Assembly (NCBI RefSeq): GCF_019249725.2
Contig: NZ_CP137559.1
Coordinates: forward strand, 62,001 to 126,000
Length of the DNA stretch: 64,000 nt
Direction of reading: 5' to 3'
Source: Segatella hominis
Lineage (GTDB): Bacteria > Bacteroidota > Bacteroidia > Bacteroidales > Bacteroidaceae
Below are positions 27,484 through 36,398 of this stretch, piece after piece. How positions within the stretch are numbered: the stretch's first letter is position 1; each line of letters begins with the position of its first letter. A model generated the notes under the pieces. The model saw only the letters and a list, made by a program, of their open reading frames with translations. It did not search any database and was not told the DNA's origin. The translations under genes and the position numbers were made by a program.

Positions 27484-28422
27484 ATGGGAAAGATAGTAAA
27501 GGCGGTCAAACCGTTTGTTTACAAGAATAATATTAACTTTAAAGTAGCAATCTATAAAGCCTGGGTGGAGGCAGGAGGAAAAAAAGTAGATGCGAGACCT
27601 TATGAATTTCTATATAAGAGTCTTTCACATCATCTTTCTCTGCCAACTCTTTTTCAAAACAAAAAGCAAGTATGCCTTCGCTTTTGTGAGGCTATCAGTT
27701 TGCGATTTGATACGTTTCCTGATTACTTGTGCTACGAAGTTATCCCTTTGTTTTGGGATTGTTGGCCAGGTTTTTTCAATCAGGTTGCAGAATGGATGAA
27801 AAACCATCATGTTCGTACAGCATTTTTCACATCGGTTCAAGTTGCCGAGAAAATGAAGAAACTTTGTCCGAACGTTCATATTTTTCATTTACCAGAGGGA
27901 ATTGAGACGAATCTTTATAAGGAGGGTAAAAGATTGTCAGAAAGAAAATTTGACTTTTTGGAGTTTGGTAGATGCTGTTATTATGTTGATACAAACTCTT
28001 TACCTGATAGTGTTAGAGTATTGAGTAGTGGAGACAAGCACGTTGCATTGACAACAAGAGCAATGTTGATTGACGCCTTGGCTGACTCTAAAATTACAAT
28101 CTGTTTACCACGAAGTGTCAATCAGCCTGAAATTGCTCAGGGAATCGAAACTTTTACACAACGCTATTGGGAGTGCATGCTTTCAAGAGTTGTTATCATA
28201 GGTAAAGCTCCAAAGGAACTGATTGATATTTTGGGTTATAATCCTGTGATAGATTTGGACAAAGACCATTTCGCAGAACAGGTGTTGGATGTTTTAGGGC
28301 ATTTGGAGGATTACCAAAATCTGGTGGATAAGAATCGTAAAATGGCTTTGAGATTTGGCGATTGGAAAAATCGTGTTGAGTTTATGAGGCAGAAATTGCA
28401 AGAGTTAGGATATAGTTTATAA
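27484..28422 (+). CDS. GT-B-like glycosyltransferase
   Basis: ATG 27484 is chosen over TTG 27472, giving about 312 residues. The C-terminal half looks like a GT-B nucleotide-sugar domain: HIFHLPEGIETNLYKEGKRL, KFDFLEFGR, then ITICLPRSVNQPEIAQGIET and an RYWECMLSRVVIIGKAP stretch resembling the E-x7-E area of GT4-like enzymes. The N-terminal domain is short. It is likely a cytoplasmic transferase of this locus with unknown sugar. Confidence 0.7.
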   Translation: MGKIVKAVKPFVYKNNINFKVAIYKAWVEAGGKKVDARPYEFLYKSLSHHLSLPTLFQNKKQVCLRFCEAISLRFDTFPDYLCYEVIPLFWDCWPGFFNQVAEWMKNHHVRTAFFTSVQVAEKMKKLCPNVHIFHLPEGIETNLYKEGKRLSERKFDFLEFGRCCYYVDTNSLPDSVRVLSSGDKHVALTTRAMLIDALADSKITICLPRSVNQPEIAQGIETFTQRYWECMLSRVVIIGKAPKELIDILGYNPVIDLDKDHFAEQVLDVLGHLEDYQNLVDKNRKMALRFGDWKNRVEFMRQKLQELGYSL

Positions 28423-28481
28423 TCAGCTGAGGATAGAAACGAAAAGTACCATGTAATATTAATTTCAACATTTTTTGTAAT

Positions 28482-29447
28482 ATGAATACAATTCATTGTA
28501 CCGGTATCGTTATTCTCAATTATAATAATTGGGAAGATACCATAAATTGCATAAAATCCGTAGAAAAGTTCAATACGGCTAAAGTCAAATATATTATAGT
28601 TGACAATGGGTCTCCTAAGGAAGGTGTAGTTCAAGCTATTGATGATTTTTTGGTGGATAGCTTTGGTCCTGACTACGACAAGTATATTGAAGGTCAAGCC
28701 ATCCAAACACCTTTAAAGAAAGTATCTTTTCTGATTAGTGGAACTAATGATGGGTATGCGCAAGGAAACAACAAGGGGCTTGCACTTGCGTATGCTGATA
28801 GTGAGATAGATGAGATTCTGATATTGAATAATGATATTCTTTTTGTACAAGATATCATCGAGCCTCTTAGAGTTCAACTATATGATTCGGCAAATTGTGC
28901 TATTGTTAGTCCTCTTCTTTTCAAAAAGAACTTGGAGGGCATTGATTACAATTGTGCTAGACGTGAGCATAATCCTTGGGAGATTATCATTGCATATATG
29001 TGCATGTACAAGGATTTGTTTGGATTGCTCAAGTACTATGATGGCAAGCAATATTTTTTGAAAGGGCATGATGAACTTTTAAAGAATAAATCTATCGGTA
29101 TAGATTTGCCAAGTGGGTCATGTATGTTGATGAAGAAGAATGTCCTGAGAAACATAGGAGGCTTTGATCCAAATACGTTCCTATTCTATGAAGAAGACAT
29201 TCTTTATAAGAAACTGTCCAAGCTAAAATTGAATAGCTATCTAGTTCCAGAGTGCAAATGTATTCATCTTGGTGCCTGTTCTACCAGTAAAACAACGAAT
29301 TACTTTTCGTTGTCTGCTCAATTTAAGAGTTCTTTGTATTATCTTCATAATTATGTGGATTTATCTGTGATTCAGCGTGTTTGCCTTTTGTTAGGATCCA
29401 TGGTATTTAGAGTGAAGCTGTGGGCAATTAAAATGCAAAAATCTTAA
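28482..29447 (+). CDS. Glycosyltransferase family 2 (rhamnosyltransferase-like)
   Basis: This 321-residue GT2 protein has TGIVILNYNNWEDTINCIKS, then YIIVDNGSPKEG, GYAQGNNKGL, the metal site ILILNNDILF and LPSGSCMLMKK with FLFYEEDILYKKL. The NYNN...D start, NND metal site and EED acceptor region are typical of the WbbL/RfbF-type rhamnosyltransferases. With rfbC in the window, a rhamnose donor is plausible but unproven. Confidence 0.9.
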   Translation: MNTIHCTGIVILNYNNWEDTINCIKSVEKFNTAKVKYIIVDNGSPKEGVVQAIDDFLVDSFGPDYDKYIEGQAIQTPLKKVSFLISGTNDGYAQGNNKGLALAYADSEIDEILILNNDILFVQDIIEPLRVQLYDSANCAIVSPLLFKKNLEGIDYNCARREHNPWEIIIAYMCMYKDLFGLLKYYDGKQYFLKGHDELLKNKSIGIDLPSGSCMLMKKNVLRNIGGFDPNTFLFYEEDILYKKLSKLKLNSYLVPECKCIHLGACSTSKTTNYFSLSAQFKSSLYYLHNYVDLSVIQRVCLLLGSMVFRVKLWAIKMQKS

Positions 29448-29467
29448 AACTAAGTTTTGAATTTGAT

Positions 29468-30435
29468 ATGAAACGTTTAGATTATTTGGACAATGTAGCA
29501 GGAATCCTCATCTGTTTTATGATGTTGGTTCATGTCTTGGCTTGGAACGTCATCCCATTAAGAAATGATTCTTTATGGTTGGAGCCATTGCAATTCTTCA
29601 TGTACTGGTTCTATTTCAAATCTGGTATGTTCTTCAAGCAACGAACTACACGGAATTTCTTGAACTGGGGGGCAAAAAACTATTATATCCATTTCTCGTA
29701 TTTTCTCTATTGGGATATATTCTTTATCTGGTAACCATCTATATTAATGGTGATAGAAATTGGATACACTATTTGCTTACACCCATCAAAGAGTTTTTTA
29801 TCGCTGGAAGTTTTGGCGCAAATGATATATTATGGTTTTTGACATCACTTTTTTGTGTGCAATTTTTATATAATGAATTGATGCTTAGAAAGGTAAATTC
29901 TATTCTTATAGTATTTATCGGTTTTACGATTGCATATTTATGTCACTTTTTGAATATACATTCTCCTGAGTATTTGGGTAATATCGCACTCGGTATTAGC
30001 ATGTATTCTTTGGGACATATTTGTCGTGAAAAGCAGTTTCATGTATATGTTGCAAGTCTTGCTTGTTTGGTTTACATATGCATATTAATCCTTCATCCTT
30101 CGCATTTAAACTTACGTTATGACGCATTGAGTGCGGATGGAATCTATAATTTAGCATTAATGTTCACTGTTGCAGGATGTATAGTCATCAATAATGTTTT
30201 TCGTTATTTGCCGAATATTCCTGTTGTTCATTATATAGGAAGACATTCTATGGATTTTTATGTAGTACATATGCTAGCATTAAAAACGTTGTGGCTGTTC
30301 CCTTTCAAAAGATTTGGAATCGAGGGTTTAACTTTATTTATAATTATGTGTGTAACTTGTCTTATTGTACCGCCTGTCTTTCGGAAGATAACTCCAAAAT
30401 GGTTGTGGGCAATAAATACTAATAGAGGAGTTTGA
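29468..30435 (+). pseudogene. Acyltransferase-3 gene, frame broken at a G6 tract
   Basis: The first frame starts with the acyltransferase-3 N-terminus (KRLDYLDNVAGILICFMMLV) and stops at 29734. The second frame carries the remaining eight or so membrane segments (LLYPFLVFSLLGYILYLV up to YIGRHSMDFYVVHML). They join at the six Gs at 29667-29672. One more G would give NWGGKKLLYP and a single protein of about 322 residues. The A6C run just after it (29674-29680, in phase as A AAA AAC) could also allow some -1 frameshifting. The gene would encode a sugar O-acyltransferase when open. Confidence 0.85.
29667..29672 (+). repeat. Poly-G tract (6), closed state
   Basis: Six Gs lie at the frame break of the acyltransferase gene. 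Seven would restore one frame, encoding WGGK. Confidence 0.75.
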
Positions 30436-30470
30436 ATTGTAAGAGTGTAACTAAAAAATAATGGTAAAAA

Positions 30471-31229
30471 ATGATACCAAAAATTATTCATTATTGCTGG
30501 TTTGGGCGAAATCCTTTGCCTGAATTGGCACAGAAGTGCATTGCTTCTTGGAAGAAGTATTTGCCTGATTATGAGATTAAGGAGTGGAACGAAAATAACT
30601 TCGATGTCGATATCATTCCTTATACAGCAGAGGCGTATGCTGCAAAGAAGTATGCCTTTGTGAGTGACTACGCCCGTTTTTGGATTCTATATAAATATGG
30701 TGGAATCTATTTCGATACAGATGTAGAAGTCATTCGACCGATAGATGACATCATTGCCAATGGAAACTTTATGGGGTTTGAAACTGATCCTTTGCCGTCT
30801 TTTGATGAAAAGAAAAATATGCACAAAGCGAGCGTTAATCCTGGTCTTGGTCTAGGCGTAGCTCCTGGTCTCGGTCTCATTCAAAAGATGTTGGATTTTT
30901 ATGAAGGACAACATTTTGTCCATGAGGATAATATGCGCAATCAAATAACAGTGGTTCATATTGCAACTCATATTTTGTTAAATAATGGCTTGAAAAATGT
31001 GTCTGGCATACAGAAAGTAGATGATGATTGCTATGTGTATCCGTCTGAGTATTTCTGTCCTATCAATGTCATGACGGGGCGTTTTCATGTGGAGAAAAAT
31101 ACTAGAACCATCCATCATTATGCCGGGACTTGGGTGGACAAAAGGTTCTCACTGAAAGAACTTATCAAAAAAATACTGCCAGAAAAACTTGTTATTGCCA
31201 TTATAGAGTGTAAGGCTCTTTTGAAATAG
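30471..31229 (+). CDS. GT32-like glycosyltransferase (OCH1/capsular type)
   Basis: This 252-residue enzyme begins IPKIIHYCWFGRNPLPELA, then WKKYLPDYEIKEWNENNFD. It has KKYAFVSDYARFWILYKYGG and the metal-binding YFDTDVEVIRP, and ends with a TIHHYAGTW segment. This is the GT32 layout seen in bacterial capsule galactosyl/mannosyltransferases. It has the standard length and an intact DxD. It lies between the broken acyltransferase and the polymerase. Confidence 0.92.
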   Translation: MIPKIIHYCWFGRNPLPELAQKCIASWKKYLPDYEIKEWNENNFDVDIIPYTAEAYAAKKYAFVSDYARFWILYKYGGIYFDTDVEVIRPIDDIIANGNFMGFETDPLPSFDEKKNMHKASVNPGLGLGVAPGLGLIQKMLDFYEGQHFVHEDNMRNQITVVHIATHILLNNGLKNVSGIQKVDDDCYVYPSEYFCPINVMTGRFHVEKNTRTIHHYAGTWVDKRFSLKELIKKILPEKLVIAIIECKALLK

Positions 31230-31249
31230 TTATTTAAAATACAAACAAA

Positions 31250-32485
31250 GTGAAAAATATATCTCGTTTTTTTACCCTTTATTGGATAGTTTATTTTCCT
31301 ACTTGTATTGCTTATAATGACTTGCCGGGTTTCTCCAGCGTCGATGAAGCGATGACAATACTTTTGCTGCTTTACACCTTTATGATGTATGGCTCAAAGT
31401 ATATCAATAAGAAACCTTGGAAGGAATTTATGGTATGCTTGGGGTTGATTGCATTCTATGTGGTGTATTCTCTCTTGTTTGGAGCGAATGTCAAGGATGC
31501 TGTTTTGTTAGATTTGATGCAAGAAATACGACCTTATTCCATTATTTTCTGCACATGGATTCTAAACCCTCAGTTTACGAAAAAACAAAAGAAGTGGATG
31601 TTAATAACTATGATTATTACTTTGTTCTCTTGGATTATATATCATCCACAAACCTTGGATTCACAGGTGGAGGCAGAGTTCCCTGTATTAGGACAGCTGG
31701 CGATATGTACGGGTATGAGTTACTATCTCTTCACAAAAGATACGAAGCGCAATCGTCTTATAGCTTTAACTTTGGTACTCACGGGTATGTTGGCGCCGAA
31801 GTTTAAGTTTCTGGGGGAGATAATTTGTTTTATCGCCTTCATTTTCCTCTTGAAACATCGCTTGAATTTTAAGTCGCCTAAAACAATGATTTATTGTGCT
31901 GTGGTGGTGACAATCATATTGATGGTAACCTGGACTCGTTTTGATGCCTATTATATTTCGGGCTTGGACAATGAATATTTGGCTCGTCCAATGACCTATA
32001 AGACGAGTTTGAAAATCCTTTGGGACTACTTGCCATTCGGTTCTGGCATGGGATCTTTTGCATGTAATGGTGCCTGGAAGTTTTATTCTCCTTTATATTA
32101 TAAGTATAATTTAAATGGTATCTGGGGATTGGATGAAAGTGGAGGTTTTATCTGTGATGCCTATTATCCAACTTTAGCGCAGTTTGGTATTGTTGGTGTA
32201 TTTTTCTTCTGCTGGTTCTGGAAGCGTCGTTTAGCAGCTTTTGATATTATTGCAGATATGCGCTATTATCGTGTAGCTATGATAACTTTCTGTTGTCTTG
32301 CTATTGAGCAAACGGCAGACTCTTCTTGGCTTTCTGGAAAGGGAATGGGGTATTGTATGTTGATAGCCCTCTGCCTCAATGCCAATCGTAACCAGATGAT
32401 GGAGATGAAGAGACAGCAAATGTTGAAGCGAAAGAAAGAGATGCTTTTGGAGCAAAGAAAAAGCGTGAAGGAAGAAATGGATTAA
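31250..32485 (+). CDS. Polysaccharide polymerase (Wzy-like)
   Basis: The start is GTG 31250. The 411-residue protein has 10-11 membrane segments and a large periplasmic loop of about 80 residues between two late segments, containing ARPMTYKTSLKILWDYLPFG and GSGMGSF. That topology and the P-G-G-rich loop are typical of O-antigen/capsule polymerases, which join lipid-linked repeat units in the periplasm. The C-terminal end is a basic, methionine-rich tail. No other polymerase candidate is present. Family assignment rests on topology, as Wzy sequences are poorly conserved. Confidence 0.75.
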   Translation: MKNISRFFTLYWIVYFPTCIAYNDLPGFSSVDEAMTILLLLYTFMMYGSKYINKKPWKEFMVCLGLIAFYVVYSLLFGANVKDAVLLDLMQEIRPYSIIFCTWILNPQFTKKQKKWMLITMIITLFSWIIYHPQTLDSQVEAEFPVLGQLAICTGMSYYLFTKDTKRNRLIALTLVLTGMLAPKFKFLGEIICFIAFIFLLKHRLNFKSPKTMIYCAVVVTIILMVTWTRFDAYYISGLDNEYLARPMTYKTSLKILWDYLPFGSGMGSFACNGAWKFYSPLYYKYNLNGIWGLDESGGFICDAYYPTLAQFGIVGVFFFCWFWKRRLAAFDIIADMRYYRVAMITFCCLAIEQTADSSWLSGKGMGYCMLIALCLNANRNQMMEMKRQQMLKRKKEMLLEQRKSVKEEMD

Positions 32486-32491
32486 TTTGAT

Positions 32492-33491
32492 ATGGGCAAT
32501 TCACGATTATATTCTTTGGATTTTTTGAAGTTTATAGCAGTGTTGATGATTACAAACTCTCATTTCCAACCGCTTTATGAAGACGTTTCGCCTTCTCTTG
32601 CTACATATGGAGTGCATGGTAATGCCTTATTCTTCTTTGTCTCAGGCTTCTTGTTAATGATGGGATTTGAGAGGAAGAAGGCTCATGGATTCTTGAATTG
32701 GTACAAGGGGCGTATGAGAAGACTTTGGCCTGCCGTGTTCATTTGGGTGGTTGTCAGTGCTGTAGTTTGGAAACAGACTCTCACGATTGGTAATCTGCTT
32801 CTTTTTGATGGCTATTGGTTCTTGCAAGCTATTGCCGTGGCATACATCGTTTTTTATGTCTTAACAAGACCTATTAAGTTATTCTGGGGGGGGCAAGATT
32901 AGACAGATGCAATGTCTTTTCGTTTTGTCTTTAACCGTCTCTGTTGTATATTTCTTTATGATGCCGATAGCTAGTGGCTCGCCTTTTCATACTAGTTTTC
33001 ATTACGTTTGTCATTTTAGTGTGATGGTAATGGGCGGGTTGTGTTACTCGCTTAGGGATAAAATCAAATGCACGTCAATTACGAGAGATATGCTTTGGGT
33101 GATCGTTTCTTTTATTGCTTATTTTGTCATCTTAAAGATAGGAAAGGGCTCAATGGGTATTCGATATGATATTCAAATTATGGCTTTGATTCCATTGCAT
33201 ACCTTTGTGTATTATCTCTATAAAGTTGCTTCTTACTCATGGTGTGACAAGGCATTTCATTCTCTAGTTTTGGGAAGGGTTATGTCATGGATAGCTGCTT
33301 TAACCTTGGAAGTCTATATCGTGCAATTCGCATTCATTACCAATCAATTCAATTCTATTTTCCCTCTCAACGTTCTTCTCGTATTTGCCATTATCGTCTT
33401 GGCTGCTTATTTGCTGAAGGTGATGACATCGCTATTCTTGGCGGTGTTGTCTAAGGAGGACTTGGAGTGGAAAGAGATTGTGAGATTATAA
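32492..33491 (+). pseudogene. Acyltransferase-3 gene, frame broken at a G8 tract
   Basis: The first frame (136 residues) starts LYSLDFLKFIAVLMITNSHF and FFFVSGFLLMMGF, and stops at 32902 just after WGGQD. The second frame covers the remaining membrane segments, VVYFFMMPIASGSPFHTSFH up to the LLKVMTSLFLAVLS end. With seven rather than eight Gs at 32886-32893 the reading is FWGGKIRQMQ and one 333-residue protein results. A paralogue at 48,564 has six Gs at the same place. When open it would be an O-acyltransferase of the polymer. Confidence 0.88.
32886..32893 (+). repeat. Poly-G tract (8), closed state
   Basis: Eight Gs lie at the frame break. Removing one gives a continuous acyltransferase frame through WGGK. 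Confidence 0.8.
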
Positions 33492-33528
33492 AGTTAAGAC
33501 GTAAAATATTAATCAAATAAATACCTTT

Positions 33529-34794
33529 ATGAAAATGATTAAACAAACCTTTGCAAGGTGTGTCGTCGCTCTGCTTATCATGGTAGCGTTGTTCACTTTG
33601 TCAATCATCGCTGTGCATTGTATTCCAAAAAGTGCTGTGGCGGAGAATTTGTATTCTTCCACAAAAGTAATAGAACAAGAGGGACTTTACAAGGAGTTCT
33701 TTCATTTCAAGTTGTTCCAAATGGATAACTTCACCGATTGCTATATGTTCAACCTGATGGCATCCGCTGATGCTGATGAGCCTGTTCGTTCTGCCATGCT
33801 GAATGATGATTATAAGTCGGATGACTATATGAGTCTAGCTTATGATACGGAGAATGTTATCAAGGGCAATTTCAAAGGTCTCAACAAGGAGAGTTATGGC
33901 AGGTATTGGCACGGATACCAAGTGACATTGAAGCCATTGATGACCATCATGGATTATTCTGCCATCAGAATCCTCAACTATGTTCTGTTCTCATTGCTAA
34001 TTGTCGTATGTTCATGGCTGATATATCGCAAAATAGGTAAAGCGGCATGTGGGTTGTTTGTCTTGTCTTTGGTATTGATCAATTTCCCGATAGTTCCTCT
34101 TTCTCTCCAGTTCTCGACTTGCTTCTATCTTTCATTTTTGTCAATGATAGCTGTGATGGTCTTTCCACGTTTAGTAGAAAAAGATGATAACTTGTATTGC
34201 ACTTTTTTCATTATAGGTGGAGTTACCAGTTTTATGGACTTCTTGACGACACCGCAGCTTACTTTGGGATTGCCAATGATAGTATGCTTGCTGATGAGCA
34301 ATCGTAAGGACAAATGGAAGTATGTCATCTATATCTCCATCGCATGGGCTTTGGGTTACGGCTTGATTTGGGCTTCAAAATGGCTTGTTGGTTATTTGCT
34401 GACAGAAACCAATATTTTGGCTGATGCCATGGAGAGTGCCAAGTTAAGAACTTCTGATGTATATAAAGGCATGCACATGACGATTGGTGGCATCTTGGCT
34501 TTTATTTGGCAGGCTGTGGAAAGGAAACATTTGGTCTTGCCATTCTTTGGAGCCATTGTCGTTGTTGTGGCTTTGATTTTATTATACATCAAAATGATAA
34601 AGAGTAAAAAGGTTTTTGGTGAGAATGTTTTCTTGCTGTTGGTTGTCATGATTGTACCAATATGGTTTTTGGTCATGAGAAATCATTCCATTCAGCATGG
34701 ATGGTTCACTTGGCGAGCTGGACTTCTCTCACTTTATTCTCTTCTCTTATTGGTCTATTATACGGTGGATTGGAATCGTTTCATTAAAAAATAA
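33529..34794 (+). CDS. Multi-spanning membrane protein (GtrC-like?)
   Basis: This 421-residue protein has an N-terminal membrane segment (residues 9-28), a periplasmic-type domain of about 110 residues (up to YWHGYQVTLKPLMTIM), then eight or more membrane segments. This layout resembles GT-C-type glycosyltransferases or GtrC-like proteins that use polyprenyl-phosphate-linked sugars on the periplasmic side. Directly downstream are a DPM1-like transferase and two small flippase-like subunits, which fits such a role. The sequence family itself is not recognised. Confidence 0.65.
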   Translation: MKMIKQTFARCVVALLIMVALFTLSIIAVHCIPKSAVAENLYSSTKVIEQEGLYKEFFHFKLFQMDNFTDCYMFNLMASADADEPVRSAMLNDDYKSDDYMSLAYDTENVIKGNFKGLNKESYGRYWHGYQVTLKPLMTIMDYSAIRILNYVLFSLLIVVCSWLIYRKIGKAACGLFVLSLVLINFPIVPLSLQFSTCFYLSFLSMIAVMVFPRLVEKDDNLYCTFFIIGGVTSFMDFLTTPQLTLGLPMIVCLLMSNRKDKWKYVIYISIAWALGYGLIWASKWLVGYLLTETNILADAMESAKLRTSDVYKGMHMTIGGILAFIWQAVERKHLVLPFFGAIVVVVALILLYIKMIKSKKVFGENVFLLLVVMIVPIWFLVMRNHSIQHGWFTWRAGLLSLYSLLLLVYYTVDWNRFIKK

Positions 34795-34802
34795 TCAAAA
34801 TC

Positions 34803-35711
34803 ATGAATAAAATAGCTGTATTGATACCTTGCTATAATGAGAGCAAGACCATTGCAAAAGTGGTGAAGGACTACAAAGAGGCTCTGCCTGAGGCTGACAT
34901 CTATGTCTATGACAATAATTCTGTGGATGGAACTGACAAGATAGCCAAGGAGGCAGGTGCTATTGTGAGATATGAGCGTCGTCAGGGAAAAGGCAATGTC
35001 ATCAGAAGTATGTTCCATCAAATTGATGCGGATTGTTATCTGATGATAGATGGCGATGATACTTATCCTGCGGAAAACGCTCGACAGATGTGTGACGAGG
35101 TTTTAGATGGGGGGGCAGATATGGTTATAGGTGACCGCTTGTCTTCCACTTACTTTGAGGAGAACAAACGTCCTTTCCATAATATAGGCAATGTGACTGT
35201 GAGATATTTGATCAACAAGTTATTCCATAGCAACGTGAGGGACATTATGACTGGTTATCGTGCCTTTAGCCGTGACTTTGTGAAGATGTTCCCTGTTTTG
35301 TCAAAGGGATTTGAGATTGAGACGGAAATGACTATTCATGCTTTGGACAAAAATATGTTGCTCAAGGAAATCCCTGTGACATATAGAGATCGACCTGCTG
35401 GAAGTGTTTCAAAACTGAATACTTACAGTGATGGCATGAAGGTGATTTTTACCATTTTCCGTCTGTTTCGTGACTACAAGCCGTTGCTGTTTTTCTCTTG
35501 CATCTCATTGGTGCTGTTGGCGGTGGCTGCCATCTTGTTTGTGCCAGTCTTTTATGAATACCTACAAACAGGGCTTGTGCCTCGCTATCCAACATTGATA
35601 GTTTCTGGCTTTATTGTCTTACTGGCTATGCTGCTATGGGCTTGTGGCTTGATATTGGAAGTGCTTGTGAAAAAGCATCGACAGATGTTTGAGATATTGA
35701 GGAACAAGTAG
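34803..35711 (+). CDS. DPM1/GtrB-like glycosyltransferase with poly-G tract
   Basis: This 302-residue GT2 enzyme has KIAVLIPCYNESKTIAKVVK, VYDNNSVDGT, MIDGDDTYPAENA and a VIGDRLSS stretch, then two C-terminal membrane segments (residues 225-250 and 262-285). It is the GtrB/DPM1 type that loads a sugar onto undecaprenyl phosphate. Residues DGGA at about 102-105 are encoded by seven Gs (35109-35115), the open length; a one-base change would truncate it. It heads a small flippase pair, forming a module for periplasmic side-branch addition. Confidence 0.9.
   Translation: MNKIAVLIPCYNESKTIAKVVKDYKEALPEADIYVYDNNSVDGTDKIAKEAGAIVRYERRQGKGNVIRSMFHQIDADCYLMIDGDDTYPAENARQMCDEVLDGGADMVIGDRLSSTYFEENKRPFHNIGNVTVRYLINKLFHSNVRDIMTGYRAFSRDFVKMFPVLSKGFEIETEMTIHALDKNMLLKEIPVTYRDRPAGSVSKLNTYSDGMKVIFTIFRLFRDYKPLLFFSCISLVLLAVAAILFVPVFYEYLQTGLVPRYPTLIVSGFIVLLAMLLWACGLILEVLVKKHRQMFEILRNK
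35109..35115 (+). repeat. Poly-G tract (7), open state
   Basis: Seven Gs inside the GtrB-like gene are read GGG GGG GCA. The length is the same as in the open acyltransferase at 18,475. Confidence 0.7.
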
Positions 35712-35727
35712 AACTGAAGGATTGAAA

Positions 35728-36066
35728 ATGAATAGTTTTTCTTTGGAGAAGAATGGCAAGGGCATCTTGCTTATGATATGCTCTTCCGTCTTGGCTTGTT
35801 TCGGTCAACTATTGTGGAAATTGGCAGTGGATGGAAATCTCTTGTTGCTGCTGATGGGATTCATTCTCTATGGCATTGGGGCCATTGTCATGATTGTTGC
35901 CTATAAATTTGGCAGTCTGTCAGTTTTGCAGCCCATTTTGAGTGTCAACTACATTCTGAGTGTGTTACTTGGCTATTTTGTATTGGGTGAACAACTCACG
36001 ATGGTGAATATAGCGGGGGTGATAGCTGTTTTTATCGGTGTTGTCTTAATAGCTAGAGGAGAATAG
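35728..36066 (+). CDS. EmrE/ArnE-like small membrane subunit
   Basis: ATG 35728 is chosen over TTG 35722. The 112-residue protein has four membrane segments and the SMR/EamA pattern, e.g. SSVLACFGQLLWKLA, GSLSVLQPILSVNYILSVLL and a LGEQL motif. ArnE/ArnF pairs flip undecaprenyl-phosphate-aminoarabinose. Here a pair of such subunits follows a GtrB-like enzyme, so they probably flip its lipid-linked sugar. It is 2 bases upstream of its partner. Confidence 0.8.
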   Translation: MNSFSLEKNGKGILLMICSSVLACFGQLLWKLAVDGNLLLLLMGFILYGIGAIVMIVAYKFGSLSVLQPILSVNYILSVLLGYFVLGEQLTMVNIAGVIAVFIGVVLIARGE

Positions 36067-36068
36067 AT

Positions 36069-36395
36069 ATGGCTTATTTACTTTTGTTGGCGATGACCTA
36101 TCTTGGTGCGCAGGCATCCGTGTTTTTTAAGAGGTTGGCAGGTGAGAGCAATATTCTTGGCATATTGTCTTCACCTTATTTATATTTAGGTGGTGGCTTA
36201 TACCTTATAGCCGCTCTCCTTAATATCTATGTCTTGTCTTTGATGGAGTATTCCAAAGTTCTTCCTTTGACTTCTTTGACGTATGGTTGGACTATGCTTT
36301 TGTCATATTTGGTTTTCAAGGAGAAGATAAACATTCAAAAAATAGTGGGATTGCTCTTTGTAATAGCTGGAGCAATCATGATTGTTTCTAAATAA
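36069..36395 (+). CDS. EmrE/ArnF-like small membrane subunit
   Basis: This 108-residue four-TM protein has AYLLLLAMTYLGAQASVFFK, a VLPLTSLTYGWTMLLSYL segment, and the KEKIN loop that parallels the GEQL loop of its neighbour. It is probably the second half of a heterodimeric lipid-sugar flippase. It is 3 bases upstream of the next glycosyltransferase, so all of these genes form one operon. Confidence 0.8.
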   Translation: MAYLLLLAMTYLGAQASVFFKRLAGESNILGILSSPYLYLGGGLYLIAALLNIYVLSLMEYSKVLPLTSLTYGWTMLLSYLVFKEKINIQKIVGLLFVIAGAIMIVSK

Positions 36396-36398
36396 ATA

